From Methanosaeta sp. PtaU1.Bin060 (GTDB taxonomy: Archaea; Halobacteriota; Methanosarcinia; Methanotrichales; Methanotrichaceae): a DNA stretch of 40,811 nucleotides. The DNA lies in NCBI GenBank assembly GCA_002067365.1, contig MVRK01000070.1, positions 1 through 40,811 of the forward strand, given 5' to 3'. A program made the translations under genes and the position numbers. Below are positions 16,364 through 24,420 of the stretch, one piece after another (position 1 is the stretch's first letter; each line of letters opens with the position of its first letter). A model generated the notes under the pieces. It was given only the letters and a program-made list of their open reading frames with translations, was not told the origin of the DNA and made no database searches.

Positions 16364-16418
16364 GGCGCAGGATGAGAAGCCTGCGCCGCACCAATTAAAT
16401 ATTTTTAGATTTTTTTGC
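16364..16418 (+). terminator. Hairpin plus T-tract terminator
   Basis: GGCGCAGG and CCTGCGCC pair perfectly around an 8-nt loop (16364-16387), 4 bp after the stop of the third operon gene. T-rich tracts (ATTTTTAGATTTTTTT) follow at about 16401-16416. This looks like an intrinsic terminator of bacterial style, unusual but not unknown in archaea. Confidence 0.65.
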
Positions 16419-16626
16419 TTATCTAATTAATATTTTCCTCATGACAGCCAAGATGATGCGTGGGCAGATCGGATCAATCTGTGCCCGCCCGCAACTTGCT
16501 GCGAAAGTGAGCCGCAGCTTGATCGATCCATAAGTTTTAAAAGCGAAGGAGATCAATATGCAGAGATGATGGCTACAATTGCAGATCTTTGCCTTAGCGG
16601 CCATCGAGATAGGGGGTTTGGAGACT

Positions 16627-17304
16627 ATGAGATTTAAGATATTGATAGCATCCTCATTGCTGTTGCTGGCCTTGATAGCCATGAAGTGCCCGGCACCTGA
16701 TTGGAGCAGCTCGTATACTCAATCGGCCGATGAATTGATCTCCGGTGGCAACGGGGCGGTCGTTACGGATCTGACAAGTCAGGCCCAAGCAGCCAGAGCA
16801 TCTCAGACGGGACAGTCCGGCAAGGAGATCCTGAATCAGGCTTCAGGAAGAGTACTATCCTCAGGTGCGAGCACACCCCAAGAGGCCAGAAGTCAGGATA
16901 TGAGCAAGACGGCAGAGACACAGTCTAATGCTACAGTTGAGACGGCACCCGTCGAGAATGTGACATCCACACAGCCAGCAGCGATCTTTGGAAGCTGGTC
17001 GTTAGAGCTTAATGATGGCACGCCTCATCCGGCAAATTTTACGATCTTCCAAGATGCTGATGCTGTCTATGGGACGGGCACAATTGATCTGGATGCGGGA
17101 AATGCCGTGACTGCAACCGCAAGCGGAACAGTTACTGGTCAGGAAATGAGCCTGGATATTGTATCAGTGGCAAAGGTAAGCCTTTATCGCATATATATGA
17201 CCGTAAGCGGAGATTCAGCTACAGGGAACTATGTGGCCTTCAGCCCTGGAGAGGCCTCAATCAGGGGCAGTGCCAAAGGAGTGAGAGCTGCACCATCATC
17301 TTGA
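16627..17304 (+). CDS. Exported protein of unknown function, 225 aa
   Basis: I chose the ATG at 16627 because it directly begins a signal sequence ('MRFKILIASSLLLLALIAM') after AGGGGG/GGAG; an in-frame ATG at 16579 lies upstream. Residues about 20-120 are low-complexity and rich in Ser, Thr, Gln, Ala and Glu, like a linker. Residues about 125-215 form a beta-rich domain ('GSWSLELNDGTPHPANFTIFQ', 'YGTGTIDLDAG', 'TASGTVTGQEMSLDI'). A cysteine follows the signal core (MKCPAP) without a proper lipobox. It is probably an envelope-associated protein; I do not recognise the family. Confidence 0.65.
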   Translation: MRFKILIASSLLLLALIAMKCPAPDWSSSYTQSADELISGGNGAVVTDLTSQAQAARASQTGQSGKEILNQASGRVLSSGASTPQEARSQDMSKTAETQSNATVETAPVENVTSTQPAAIFGSWSLELNDGTPHPANFTIFQDADAVYGTGTIDLDAGNAVTATASGTVTGQEMSLDIVSVAKVSLYRIYMTVSGDSATGNYVAFSPGEASIRGSAKGVRAAPSS

Positions 17305-17404
17305 TGGGCGACCAGTGCGTGAGGGCATGAGAGGCGAAGTCCACAGCATCGAACGATATTGGCGTGAGAGAGCCCGCCAAGAGGCCATCCCGCTAGATCA
17401 AAAT

Positions 17405-17423
17405 CCTTTTATCAGTTAAAAGG
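17405..17423. promoter_or_regulatory. Short perfect inverted repeat ahead of a secreted-protein gene
   Basis: CCTTTTA and TAAAAGG are separated by 5 nt, 47-65 bp upstream of the ATG at 17470. The position overlaps where a promoter would be, so it may be an operator or part of the TATA region (TTTTATCAG). Confidence 0.35.
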
Positions 17424-17469
17424 AAGGATAGATAGCGCCGTATATCTGACCTGATTTGCTGGGAGATAA

Positions 17470-17904
17470 ATGAAAGAGATCTGGGTGTGCTGCTTGCTGC
17501 TTTTATTCTTTGCCGTTGGCACTCAGGCAGCAGAGCCGATACAGTTGAGCGGCAAGGACGGCCAGGCGGTTTTGGCCAAGGTAACCCTCTTTCATGCAAA
17601 TAATGCATCATCTGGAGAGGGCCTTTGGGACTGGGGAGGCGGTCCGCAGGGGTATGCTCAACTGTACCCAGGTCAGCTGCAGTCTGAGGAGCTTGGAGGT
17701 TTGACTCAGGCGGTTCAGACCCCACTGGGCTACACAATAAATGAGACCAAGCAGATCATCGCAGGCCAAGGACAAGAAGGCTACACGCAGATGAGCAGCT
17801 TTTCCGGCGAGAATCCACTTGAATATGCATTGAACGAATCACATCGACTTTTCCCAACCGGAGGATTCTTCAATGGCTATGGCGGATGGTCGCCGGGGAT
17901 CTGA
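17470..17904 (+). CDS. Small secreted protein, 144 aa, unknown function
   Basis: A clear signal peptide (MKEIWVCCLLLLFFAVGTQA, likely cleaved after the Ala at about 20) precedes a Gly/Gln/Tyr-rich mature part without further membrane segments. It contains 'WDWGGGPQGYAQLYPGQ' and a C-terminal 'FFNGYGGWSPGI'. GGGAGAT upstream of the ATG is a good ribosome-binding site. I do not recognise the family. The composition suggests a surface or sheath-associated protein, but that is inference. Confidence 0.65.
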   Translation: MKEIWVCCLLLLFFAVGTQAAEPIQLSGKDGQAVLAKVTLFHANNASSGEGLWDWGGGPQGYAQLYPGQLQSEELGGLTQAVQTPLGYTINETKQIIAGQGQEGYTQMSSFSGENPLEYALNESHRLFPTGGFFNGYGGWSPGI

Positions 17905-18261
17905 AGCTCCTCAGGTTTGGTTTTCAGTCAGATGCAGATCTTCCCTGATGAGCTTCTACAGCACCTCAGGGCGAAATTCTGGGGTACAGTGTAGAGCTGA
18001 ACTCTCCGAATCTTGAATACATGCCAGAAGACCACTTAGAGATCACCGAGGCTTGGCGAGAAGGGGTTATTTCGCCGCTTGGATATGTGTTCCTTCTTTG
18101 CTGTTTGTCATGTACTTGACCCAGAAAATCCAGAACGCTATCCTTGCGGCTGAGACGAAGTGCTGCCAGGAAAATACGGCCAAACTATTCTTGAGCTGAA
18201 AAGGGTTAAGATCATCCTCCCTCCAAAATCATCATCGACCGCAAATTTGAGAGATCAGCAA
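17905..18261. other. Spacer before uvrA, possible protein remnant
   Basis: No intact gene. About 50 plus-strand codons, roughly 17957-18121, read 'GEILGYSVELNSPNLEY...' and look protein-like but lack a start and promoter, so they may be a decayed coding remnant. An in-frame extension of uvrA upstream to 18160 is open but does not resemble the UvrA N-terminus. Confidence 0.3.
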
Positions 18262-21144
18262 ATGAAGTCTATCATCATAAAGGGTGCCCGCGAGCACAAC
18301 CTGAAGGACATCACAGTCGAGCTGCCCCGCGACAGGTTCATAGTCATCACCGGAGTCTCGGGCTCAGGGAAATCAACGCTTGCCTTCGACACCATCTACG
18401 CCGAGGGCCAACGCCGCTACGTCGAGTCCCTCTCTGCCTACGCCCGCCAGTTCCTGGGGCAGATGGACAAGCCAGACGTGGACTCGATCGAGGGGCTCTC
18501 ACCCGCCATCTCCATCGAGCAGAAGACCACCTCAAAGAATCCCCGAAGCACCGTCGGGACAGTCACAGAGATCTATGACTACCTGCGGCTGCTATATGCC
18601 CGCATCGGAGTTCCCCACTGTCCTGTCCACCACATCCGCATCGAGTCCCAGTCCCCGGAGAGGATCGCCGAGAGCATTCGCCAGGGGAGCAAAAAAGCTG
18701 GAAAAAAAGGGATTAAAAAGGAAGCCAGCCGCGGGGCAGGCGGAAATTCAGAGGGCAGAGGCCATGTCACCATCCTCGCCCCTGTGGTTCGCCAGAAGAA
18801 GGGAACCTACGGCCAGCTCATCAAGGATCTGAACAAAGAGGGCTTTGCAAGGGTCCGGGTGAACGGAGAGATCCACAGGACAGACGAGGAGATTGAGCTA
18901 GACCGCTACAAGAAGCATGATATCGATGCAGTGATCGACCGCCTGGACCCCGCGGGAGACCGCGCCAGACTGGTCGAGGCGATAGAGAACGCCCTCAAGA
19001 GGGCAGACGGGCTCGTCATCGTCTTAGATGCCGAAGGCGAAGAGCACCTCTACTCATCCAAGATGGCCTGCCCTGTCTGCGGCATGGCCTTTGAGGAGCT
19101 TCAGCCGCGCATGTTCTCCTTCAACAGCCCCTTTGGTGCCTGCGAGACATGCAATGGCCTCGGCATACGCATGGAGTTCGACCCTGACCTGATCATTCCG
19201 GACAGGGATCTTTGCATTGCGGATGGAGCTGTGGCCCTTTACAGGAACGCCATTGATGGCTGGCGAGGCCAGCATCTGGCAGCTATCGCCAGGCATTTTG
19301 GCTTCGACATCTTCACGCCCATGAAGGACTTGACCAAAGAGCAGTTCCATGCGCTGATGTACGGCTCAGACGAGCGCATCCAGTTCAATATGAGCATGAA
19401 GAACGGGGAGGCTTTCTGGTCGCACAATGGCCGATGGGAAGGGCTGATACCGCAAAGCATCCGTCTCTACGGCCAGACGAACTCCGAATACAGGCGCGAG
19501 GAGCTTGAGAAGTTCATGAGGGTTCTGCCCTGCCCGGCCTGCGAGGGGAAGAGGCTGAAGGAGAAGGTTCTGGCTGTCAGGGTCGCAGGGAAGTCCATCG
19601 CCGATCTGACGGATCTGTCAGTCGCCGAGAGCGCAGAGTTCTTCGAGAGGCTTGAGCCCCAGCTCTCAGAAAAGGAGAGGGAGATCGCACGGCAGGTCTT
19701 GAAGGAGATTCGCTCCCGGCTGGGATTCCTTGAGCATGTGGGCCTCGGCTACCTCACCCTCTCTAGGAGTGCAGGCACCCTTTCTGGCGGCGAGGCCCAG
19801 CGCATCCGCCTGGCAACTCAGATCGGCTCGAACCTGACTGGGGTGCTCTATGTTCTCGACGAGCCCTCCATCGGCCTGCACCAGAGGGACAATGAGCGGC
19901 TGATCGAGACGCTGAAGAGCCTGAGGGACCTCGGAAACACTGTGCTGGTGGTGGAGCACGACGAGGAGACGATTCGCAGCGCAGATCATGTTCTGGACAT
20001 AGGTCCTGGGGCGGGAATACACGGTGGGCTGGTCGTGGCCGAAGGAACTCCGGAGGAGATCGAGAAGAACCCTGCGTCTCTGACGGGCCAGTATCTCTCC
20101 GGAAAGAAAAAGATCGAGGTTCCGGACTCACGGAGAAGGAGCACAGCCTTCATCCGGCTGAAGGGCTGCAGGGAGAACAACCTGAAGGAGATCGACGTGA
20201 AGATCCCCGTCGGCGTGCTTACTGCGGTCACGGGAGTCTCGGGCTCTGGCAAATCCACTCTGATCCACGATACGCTCTACCGGGCGCTGATGAAGAGGAT
20301 CTACAGGTCGAGCGAGACGCCTGGCGATTTCGATGAGCTGACATTCGACTCGGAGATAGACAAGGTGATAGTCATAGACCAGAGCCCCATCGGGAGGACG
20401 CCCCGCTCGAACCCTGCGACGTACACGAAGGTCTTCGACCCCATCAGGCAGGCATTTGCTGAGACAAAGGAGGCGAAGATCAGGGGATACCAGAGCGGGC
20501 GCTTCTCCTTCAACGTGCGGGGCGGCCGCTGCGAGGCGTGCCAGGGAGACGGCCTGATCAAGATAGAGATGAACTTCCTGCCAGACGTCTACATCGAGTG
20601 CGAGGAGTGCAAGGGCTCGCGCTACAACCGTGAGACTCTGGAGGTAAAGTACAAGGGGCGCTCGATCGCAGAGGTGCTGGACATGACCGTCGAGGAGGCG
20701 CGCGAGCACTTCAAGAACATCCCGGCGATCAGGAACAAGCTAGACACCCTCCTCGGAGTGGGCCTCGGGTACATCAAGCTCGGCCAGAGCTCGACGACGC
20801 TCTCGGGGGGCGAGGCGCAGAGGATCAAGCTCACGAGGGAGCTTGCCAAGAGGGGAACGGGCAGGACGATATACCTGCTGGACGAGCCGACGACGGGGCT
20901 GCACTTCGATGACGTCAAGAAGCTGATAGCAGTCTTGAACGACCTGGTGGCGAAGGGCAACACAGTGGTGGTGATTGAGCACAACCTGGATGTGATCAAG
21001 TCAGCAGACTGGATCATCGATCTAGGGCCCGCGGGCGGGAACGAGGGCGGATGGATCGTGGCAGAGGGAACGCCCGAGGAGGTCGCCGAGGTCGAGAGGA
21101 GCCACACGGGGAGGTTCTTGAAGAGGATGCTTGGCAAGGCGTGA
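18262..21144 (+). CDS. uvrA: Excinuclease ABC subunit A
   Basis: 960-residue DNA-damage-recognition ATPase of nucleotide excision repair, acting with UvrB and UvrC (neither in this window). The ATG at 18262 gives the canonical start '[17 protein letters not shown]'. Visible: first Walker A 'GVSGSGKST' (31-39), first zinc module 'CPVCG...CETCNG', first signature '[14 protein letters not shown]' with 'LDEPSIGLH', second Walker A 'GVSGSGKST', second zinc module '[11 protein letters not shown]...CEECKG', second signature and 'LDEPTTGLH'. A Lys/Gly-rich insertion near residues 145-165 ('[18 protein letters not shown]') lies in the UvrB-binding region. UvrABC in archaea is generally regarded as acquired from bacteria. 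Confidence 0.97.
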   Translation: MKSIIIKGAREHNLKDITVELPRDRFIVITGVSGSGKSTLAFDTIYAEGQRRYVESLSAYARQFLGQMDKPDVDSIEGLSPAISIEQKTTSKNPRSTVGTVTEIYDYLRLLYARIGVPHCPVHHIRIESQSPERIAESIRQGSKKAGKKGIKKEASRGAGGNSEGRGHVTILAPVVRQKKGTYGQLIKDLNKEGFARVRVNGEIHRTDEEIELDRYKKHDIDAVIDRLDPAGDRARLVEAIENALKRADGLVIVLDAEGEEHLYSSKMACPVCGMAFEELQPRMFSFNSPFGACETCNGLGIRMEFDPDLIIPDRDLCIADGAVALYRNAIDGWRGQHLAAIARHFGFDIFTPMKDLTKEQFHALMYGSDERIQFNMSMKNGEAFWSHNGRWEGLIPQSIRLYGQTNSEYRREELEKFMRVLPCPACEGKRLKEKVLAVRVAGKSIADLTDLSVAESAEFFERLEPQLSEKEREIARQVLKEIRSRLGFLEHVGLGYLTLSRSAGTLSGGEAQRIRLATQIGSNLTGVLYVLDEPSIGLHQRDNERLIETLKSLRDLGNTVLVVEHDEETIRSADHVLDIGPGAGIHGGLVVAEGTPEEIEKNPASLTGQYLSGKKKIEVPDSRRRSTAFIRLKGCRENNLKEIDVKIPVGVLTAVTGVSGSGKSTLIHDTLYRALMKRIYRSSETPGDFDELTFDSEIDKVIVIDQSPIGRTPRSNPATYTKVFDPIRQAFAETKEAKIRGYQSGRFSFNVRGGRCEACQGDGLIKIEMNFLPDVYIECEECKGSRYNRETLEVKYKGRSIAEVLDMTVEEAREHFKNIPAIRNKLDTLLGVGLGYIKLGQSSTTLSGGEAQRIKLTRELAKRGTGRTIYLLDEPTTGLHFDDVKKLIAVLNDLVAKGNTVVVIEHNLDVIKSADWIIDLGPAGGNEGGWIVAEGTPEEVAEVERSHTGRFLKRMLGKA

Positions 21145-21179
21145 TCCTGTAGCGGTTTTTCGGGATAGCTGCGGGAAGG

Positions 21180-21272
21180 AGATTCCAGCTGCATAATCAG
21201 GTTCAAGAACCAGGTCAGCAGCTTCTTTAATCTGGCATCCTGGTCGATAAGATCTTCTTGGATAGGTATCAT
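21180..21272 (-). pseudogene. Possible IS256-type transposase N-terminal remnant
   Basis: From an ATG at 21272 the minus strand reads 'MIPIQEDLIDQDARLKKLLT' followed by 'WFLNLIMQLE'. This is like the start of IS256/Mutator-type transposases as I remember them, after which the frame drifts into sequence overlapping uvrA. No catalytic DDE region, terminal repeats or rest of the element is present. If correct, it is a short scar of an old insertion; a chance match is possible. Confidence 0.3.
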
Positions 21273-21552
21273 AGCCCTGCGTCCTCCTTTTCCCGATAAG
21301 GGATAGGCTTGTATTATCAAAATACAGAAAAACCGATACAATGCCTTTCAAATGGCGTGAACATGCCCAGCTGCTTGAAGCGGGCACGCTGTTTGATTAA
21401 ATGCGATCACCAATCTGCCAATAACATTTATTTCACTGATAATTCTGATAAATGCCATATGGTTATATCACAACTCCGTTTCATTGATACCACAGGAATT
21501 TATTTTTTGAGATGATATAATGTTTTATCAGGGAAAAATCACATTAAATAGG

Positions 21553-21574
21553 TAACTATTAATACTAAATAGTT
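21553..21574. promoter_or_regulatory. Inverted repeat and shared motif ahead of the SBP/methyltransferase operon
   Basis: TAACTATTAATA (21553-21564) is repeated exactly at 24133-24144, upstream of the second SBP unit. Here it forms a perfect inverted repeat, AACTATT and AATAGTT with a 7-nt spacer, ending 33 bp before the SBP start and just downstream of a TATA-like CATTAAATA (about 21542-21550). This is a good candidate operator for an operon-specific regulator. Confidence 0.5.
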
Positions 21575-21607
21575 GTTGCATTTTGCATAGGAGGAAGAAG
21601 TATTACG

Positions 21608-23239
21608 ATGAAACGATTAGATATTTTAGCTGTCTGTCTGATATTAAGTGGCATATTTTTAGGGTGTACGGGGTCTCTGGCAGCGCCGACAGAATCCGAG
21701 ATGGCGAGAGACCAGGAATTGACTGCAACTTATCCGACGGATATCATGGCGAATAAGCTTGATGCCAGCTCATATAAAGGTGCAATTACTGTTTATCCCA
21801 TGATCTACGACGCCCTGGTGAACTATGGAGAGGGAGGAAAAATCGAACCGGGCCTTGCCAAATCATGGGAAGTCGAGGACGACGGCGGCAAAATGGTAAT
21901 TACCTTCCACTTAAGAGATGGGGTGAAGTTCTCAGACGGAACGCCCTTCAATGCGGATGCAGTCAAGTTCTCACTGGAAAGGGCGAAGATCTTAAACCCG
22001 AAGGATACAACTCCTGTCCTCCAAAAACTCGATGAAATAGAGATTGTAGATGATTATACGGTCAAGCTCATCTACGACTCATATCTTTACCCAATCTTGA
22101 AGCAACTGACATTCCCCAGGCCCATAAGGATCATGAGCCCCACAGCTGTGAGCCCAGAGGGCGACCCGAACGGCGCTTTCGTCAAGCCCATCGGCACGGG
22201 CATGTGGGTCATTGGGGACTATGTGCAGGATCAGTATGCTGTTTTAACGAGAAATCCATACTATTGGGGCGAAAAACCGATACTCGAAAAGATCACATTT
22301 AAGGTGATCCCGGATGCTCAGACACGAGCGCTTGCTCTGCAGAGCGGAGATGTTGAACTGATTGGAGGCAAAATTGGAAGAATATTGCCAGAGACAGTCC
22401 CTGTATTGGAAAGCGATAAGAATATTGTCGTTGAGCGGGAACTGGGGACGGAATCGTATTATCTAGTATTTAAGTACAACAAATATCCATTTAATGACAC
22501 GCTTGTAAGAAAAGCGGTCAATTTTGCGATCGACAAGGATAACATGGTCAGCGTTGTGGGCATCGGCGAGCCTGCCAAGGGATTCTTTGCGCCGACGGTG
22601 AATTATGTCACAGACGAAAACAGCTACAACTATCCATATGATGTAGACGAGGCTAAGCGTCTGCTGGCGGAGGCGGGCTGGATGGATACCGATGGCGACG
22701 GAATCTTGGAAAAAGACGGCAAGAAATTCGAAGTGGACCTGATATATCAGGTCGTAGACTATCCCGAGTGGGGTAGGATGTGCGAATTGATCCAGGAAGA
22801 TCTCCGCAAGGTCGGCATTAAGGTGAACCTCTTGAACCTGGAATCAGCAGCATTCTATGAACGACTCTGGACAACCAGAGATTTCGATCTGATGATATAC
22901 ATGACATATTCATCCGAATGGAGTCCTGAGGGCATGCTTACGCTTCAATTTACATATCCATCTCCGACGCTACATGCGACATCGCGTGATGATGAGGCGG
23001 TCACCTTTGGAAATCCCAAGCTGAATGAACTGATCAATGAAGTGATGACGACTCGCGTGGAAGACAAGAGGCAATCCCTTTACGACCAAATCTTCAAAGA
23101 GATCTACGATGAAGCGGCCTGTGTTCCCCTTTACTACTGCGAGAAAGTCTTTGCCATGAACTCTCATGTCAAGGGCTTTGAATTCGGGGCCAGTGAATAC
23201 GACCCTGTCAAGTGGGGGAGACTATGGGTATCCAGCTAG
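21608..23239 (+). CDS. Peptide/nickel/opine-type ABC substrate-binding lipoprotein, copy 1
   Basis: 543-residue family 5 solute-binding protein (PF00496; DppA/NikA/CntA relatives). The signal peptide ends in a lipobox-like 'IFLGC', so it is probably a membrane-anchored lipoprotein. Family marks: 'YDALVNYGEGGKIEPGLAKSWE', 'FHLRDGVKFSDGTPFNADAVKFSLER', 'IGTGMWVIGDY', 'NPYYWGEKP', 'VRKAVNFAIDKDNMV', 'DVDEAKRLLAEAGW'. Ligand class (peptide, nickel complex, opine metallophore) cannot be fixed by eye. AGGAGG lies 13 nt before the ATG, a little far. The gene overlaps the following methyltransferase by 16 bp. Its first half is nearly identical in DNA to copy 2 at 24421. Confidence 0.92.
   Translation: MKRLDILAVCLILSGIFLGCTGSLAAPTESEMARDQELTATYPTDIMANKLDASSYKGAITVYPMIYDALVNYGEGGKIEPGLAKSWEVEDDGGKMVITFHLRDGVKFSDGTPFNADAVKFSLERAKILNPKDTTPVLQKLDEIEIVDDYTVKLIYDSYLYPILKQLTFPRPIRIMSPTAVSPEGDPNGAFVKPIGTGMWVIGDYVQDQYAVLTRNPYYWGEKPILEKITFKVIPDAQTRALALQSGDVELIGGKIGRILPETVPVLESDKNIVVERELGTESYYLVFKYNKYPFNDTLVRKAVNFAIDKDNMVSVVGIGEPAKGFFAPTVNYVTDENSYNYPYDVDEAKRLLAEAGWMDTDGDGILEKDGKKFEVDLIYQVVDYPEWGRMCELIQEDLRKVGIKVNLLNLESAAFYERLWTTRDFDLMIYMTYSSEWSPEGMLTLQFTYPSPTLHATSRDDEAVTFGNPKLNELINEVMTTRVEDKRQSLYDQIFKEIYDEAACVPLYYCEKVFAMNSHVKGFEFGASEYDPVKWGRLWVSS
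21665..22347 (+). repeat. Near-identical duplicated block, copy A
   Basis: These 683 bp align without gaps to 24484-25166 (constant offset 2819), with about six differences seen by eye. The block covers the SBP gene from the lipobox to about residue 246. Beyond it the two genes differ at many positions, so the block has sharp edges as left by recent gene conversion or a partial duplication. Confidence 0.9.
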
Positions 23240-24018
23240 ATCATGCAGGCCTGAATGAGGGCTCGTGGGTGCTGAAAGAGCGGATCAATGAATATTGGAG
23301 TGACGGAGCGGAAGGGTACCAAAAATGCATCTGGAACTCCATTCGGCCTGGAATGCTGAAGAGAAGATGGCAAGAAATAATTAGAGAGGGCGTTGGCAAT
23401 GAGACGGCGAGGGTCCTTGACGTCGGAACCGGACCAGGCGTTATTGCTCTCTTGCTGGCAGACATGGGCCACAGCGTCACAGGATTGGACCGATCCGAGG
23501 AGATGCTGAAGATGGCAAGGAAGAATGCGAAAAGATTGGGTCTATCAGTCGATTTCAAGCAGGGGGATGCAGAAAGCATCCCCTTTGAAGACCAGTCCTT
23601 TGACGTTGTGGTCAACCGATATGTTCTTTGGACTGTGCCCCACCCAGAAAGGGTCCTTCGTGAGTGGAAGCGCGTCTTGCGACCTGGGGGGAGACTGGTG
23701 GTCGTGGACGGTAACTGGTATCTAAACCTCGACGGATCAATAAAAAATAGATTCTGGCGTGGATCTGCACTGCTGCTGGCGTCAATCCTGGAAAGGAGAA
23801 ACGCGCTGTCACGTAGCGAGCCTGATTGGAGACGAAAGCTTCCGATGACATTCAGGAAGCGCCCTGAGTATGATGCAGAACTGTTGAAAGGGCTGGGTTT
23901 CACTGACATCAATGTCCACATCATCGATAGGCGGAGCCTTGGATTCACCGAATACCTGAAGTATGGATATTATGGAGACACATTCATGATAAGCGCCCGA
24001 AAAGAGATGAATGAATAA
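23224..24018 (+). CDS. SAM-dependent methyltransferase, copy 1 of the transporter operon
   Basis: 264-residue class I methyltransferase with 'VLDVGTGPGVIALLLADMGH', 'VTGLDRSEEMLKMARKNA', 'GDAESIPFEDQSFDVVVNRYVLWTVP', 'WKRVLRPGGRLVVVDGNWY', and a C-terminal 'FTEYLKYGYYGDTFMISA'. The start ATG at 23224 lies inside the last codons of the SBP gene, with GGGGAG just upstream, so the two are translationally coupled; a GTG at 23212 is the alternative. It is a close paralogue of 26025 and a more distant one of 3956. It has no signal peptide, so it acts in the cytoplasm, on whatever the transporter brings in or on a compound made for export. The substrate is unknown. Confidence 0.85.
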   Translation: MGIQLDHAGLNEGSWVLKERINEYWSDGAEGYQKCIWNSIRPGMLKRRWQEIIREGVGNETARVLDVGTGPGVIALLLADMGHSVTGLDRSEEMLKMARKNAKRLGLSVDFKQGDAESIPFEDQSFDVVVNRYVLWTVPHPERVLREWKRVLRPGGRLVVVDGNWYLNLDGSIKNRFWRGSALLLASILERRNALSRSEPDWRRKLPMTFRKRPEYDAELLKGLGFTDINVHIIDRRSLGFTEYLKYGYYGDTFMISARKEMNE

Positions 24019-24420
24019 GGTCATAAAGCAGCAGATCGTCTTTTTCTGTTATTTTTTTACGTGGATGCATTTATATTATTTATTCGTAGTATTTTCATAT
24101 CATTTAAAAAGTAAAAAATCATACTATTCCGCTAACTATTAATATTATGTTGTTTATTGGCCATTTATGCCAGTGCAGAAACGGCTTGAGGAGGAAATAG
24201 TACGATGGCGCTATGAGCTATCTAAGACGCATGAGATCTTCGCAGGCCATGACGAAGAACGTGCGGCCCGGAAAGATGCCTTTAATGATATCCTACACGT
24301 CGGAGCTTCGAGCTTATCTGATGCTTGCTGTAGAACTGATGAATTATGCCTGTTGATGGCAGAAATGGGATACAGATAACATGCATCGCCTGGCGACAAA
24401 TGGCTAACCGAGGAATTATT
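24019..24420 (+). promoter_or_regulatory. Spacer with terminator-like T-tracts and a second promoter region
   Basis: T-rich runs (CTTTTTCTG, ATTTTTTTAC) at about 24038-24060 follow the methyltransferase stop and may end some transcripts. ATTTAAAAAG near 24102 is a TATA candidate. TAACTATTAATA at 24133-24144 repeats the motif upstream of copy 1, but its right arm is degenerate here. The second SBP unit therefore probably has its own start site. The spacer also holds the 70-residue ORF at 24167. Confidence 0.45.
24167..24379 (+). CDS. Doubtful 70-aa ORF between the two SBP units
   Basis: This plus-strand frame lies 23 bp after the shared TAACTATTAATA motif. The product 'MPVQKRLEEEIVRWRYELSK...' is amphipathic and ends '...DILHVGASSLSDACCRTDEL' then 'CLLMAEMGYR'. 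The end faintly echoes a methyltransferase motif I region ('ILDVG...ALLLADMGH'), so it may be the decayed start of another methyltransferase. No convincing ribosome-binding site. It may also be chance. Confidence 0.25.
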   Translation: MPVQKRLEEEIVRWRYELSKTHEIFAGHDEERAARKDAFNDILHVGASSLSDACCRTDELCLLMAEMGYR

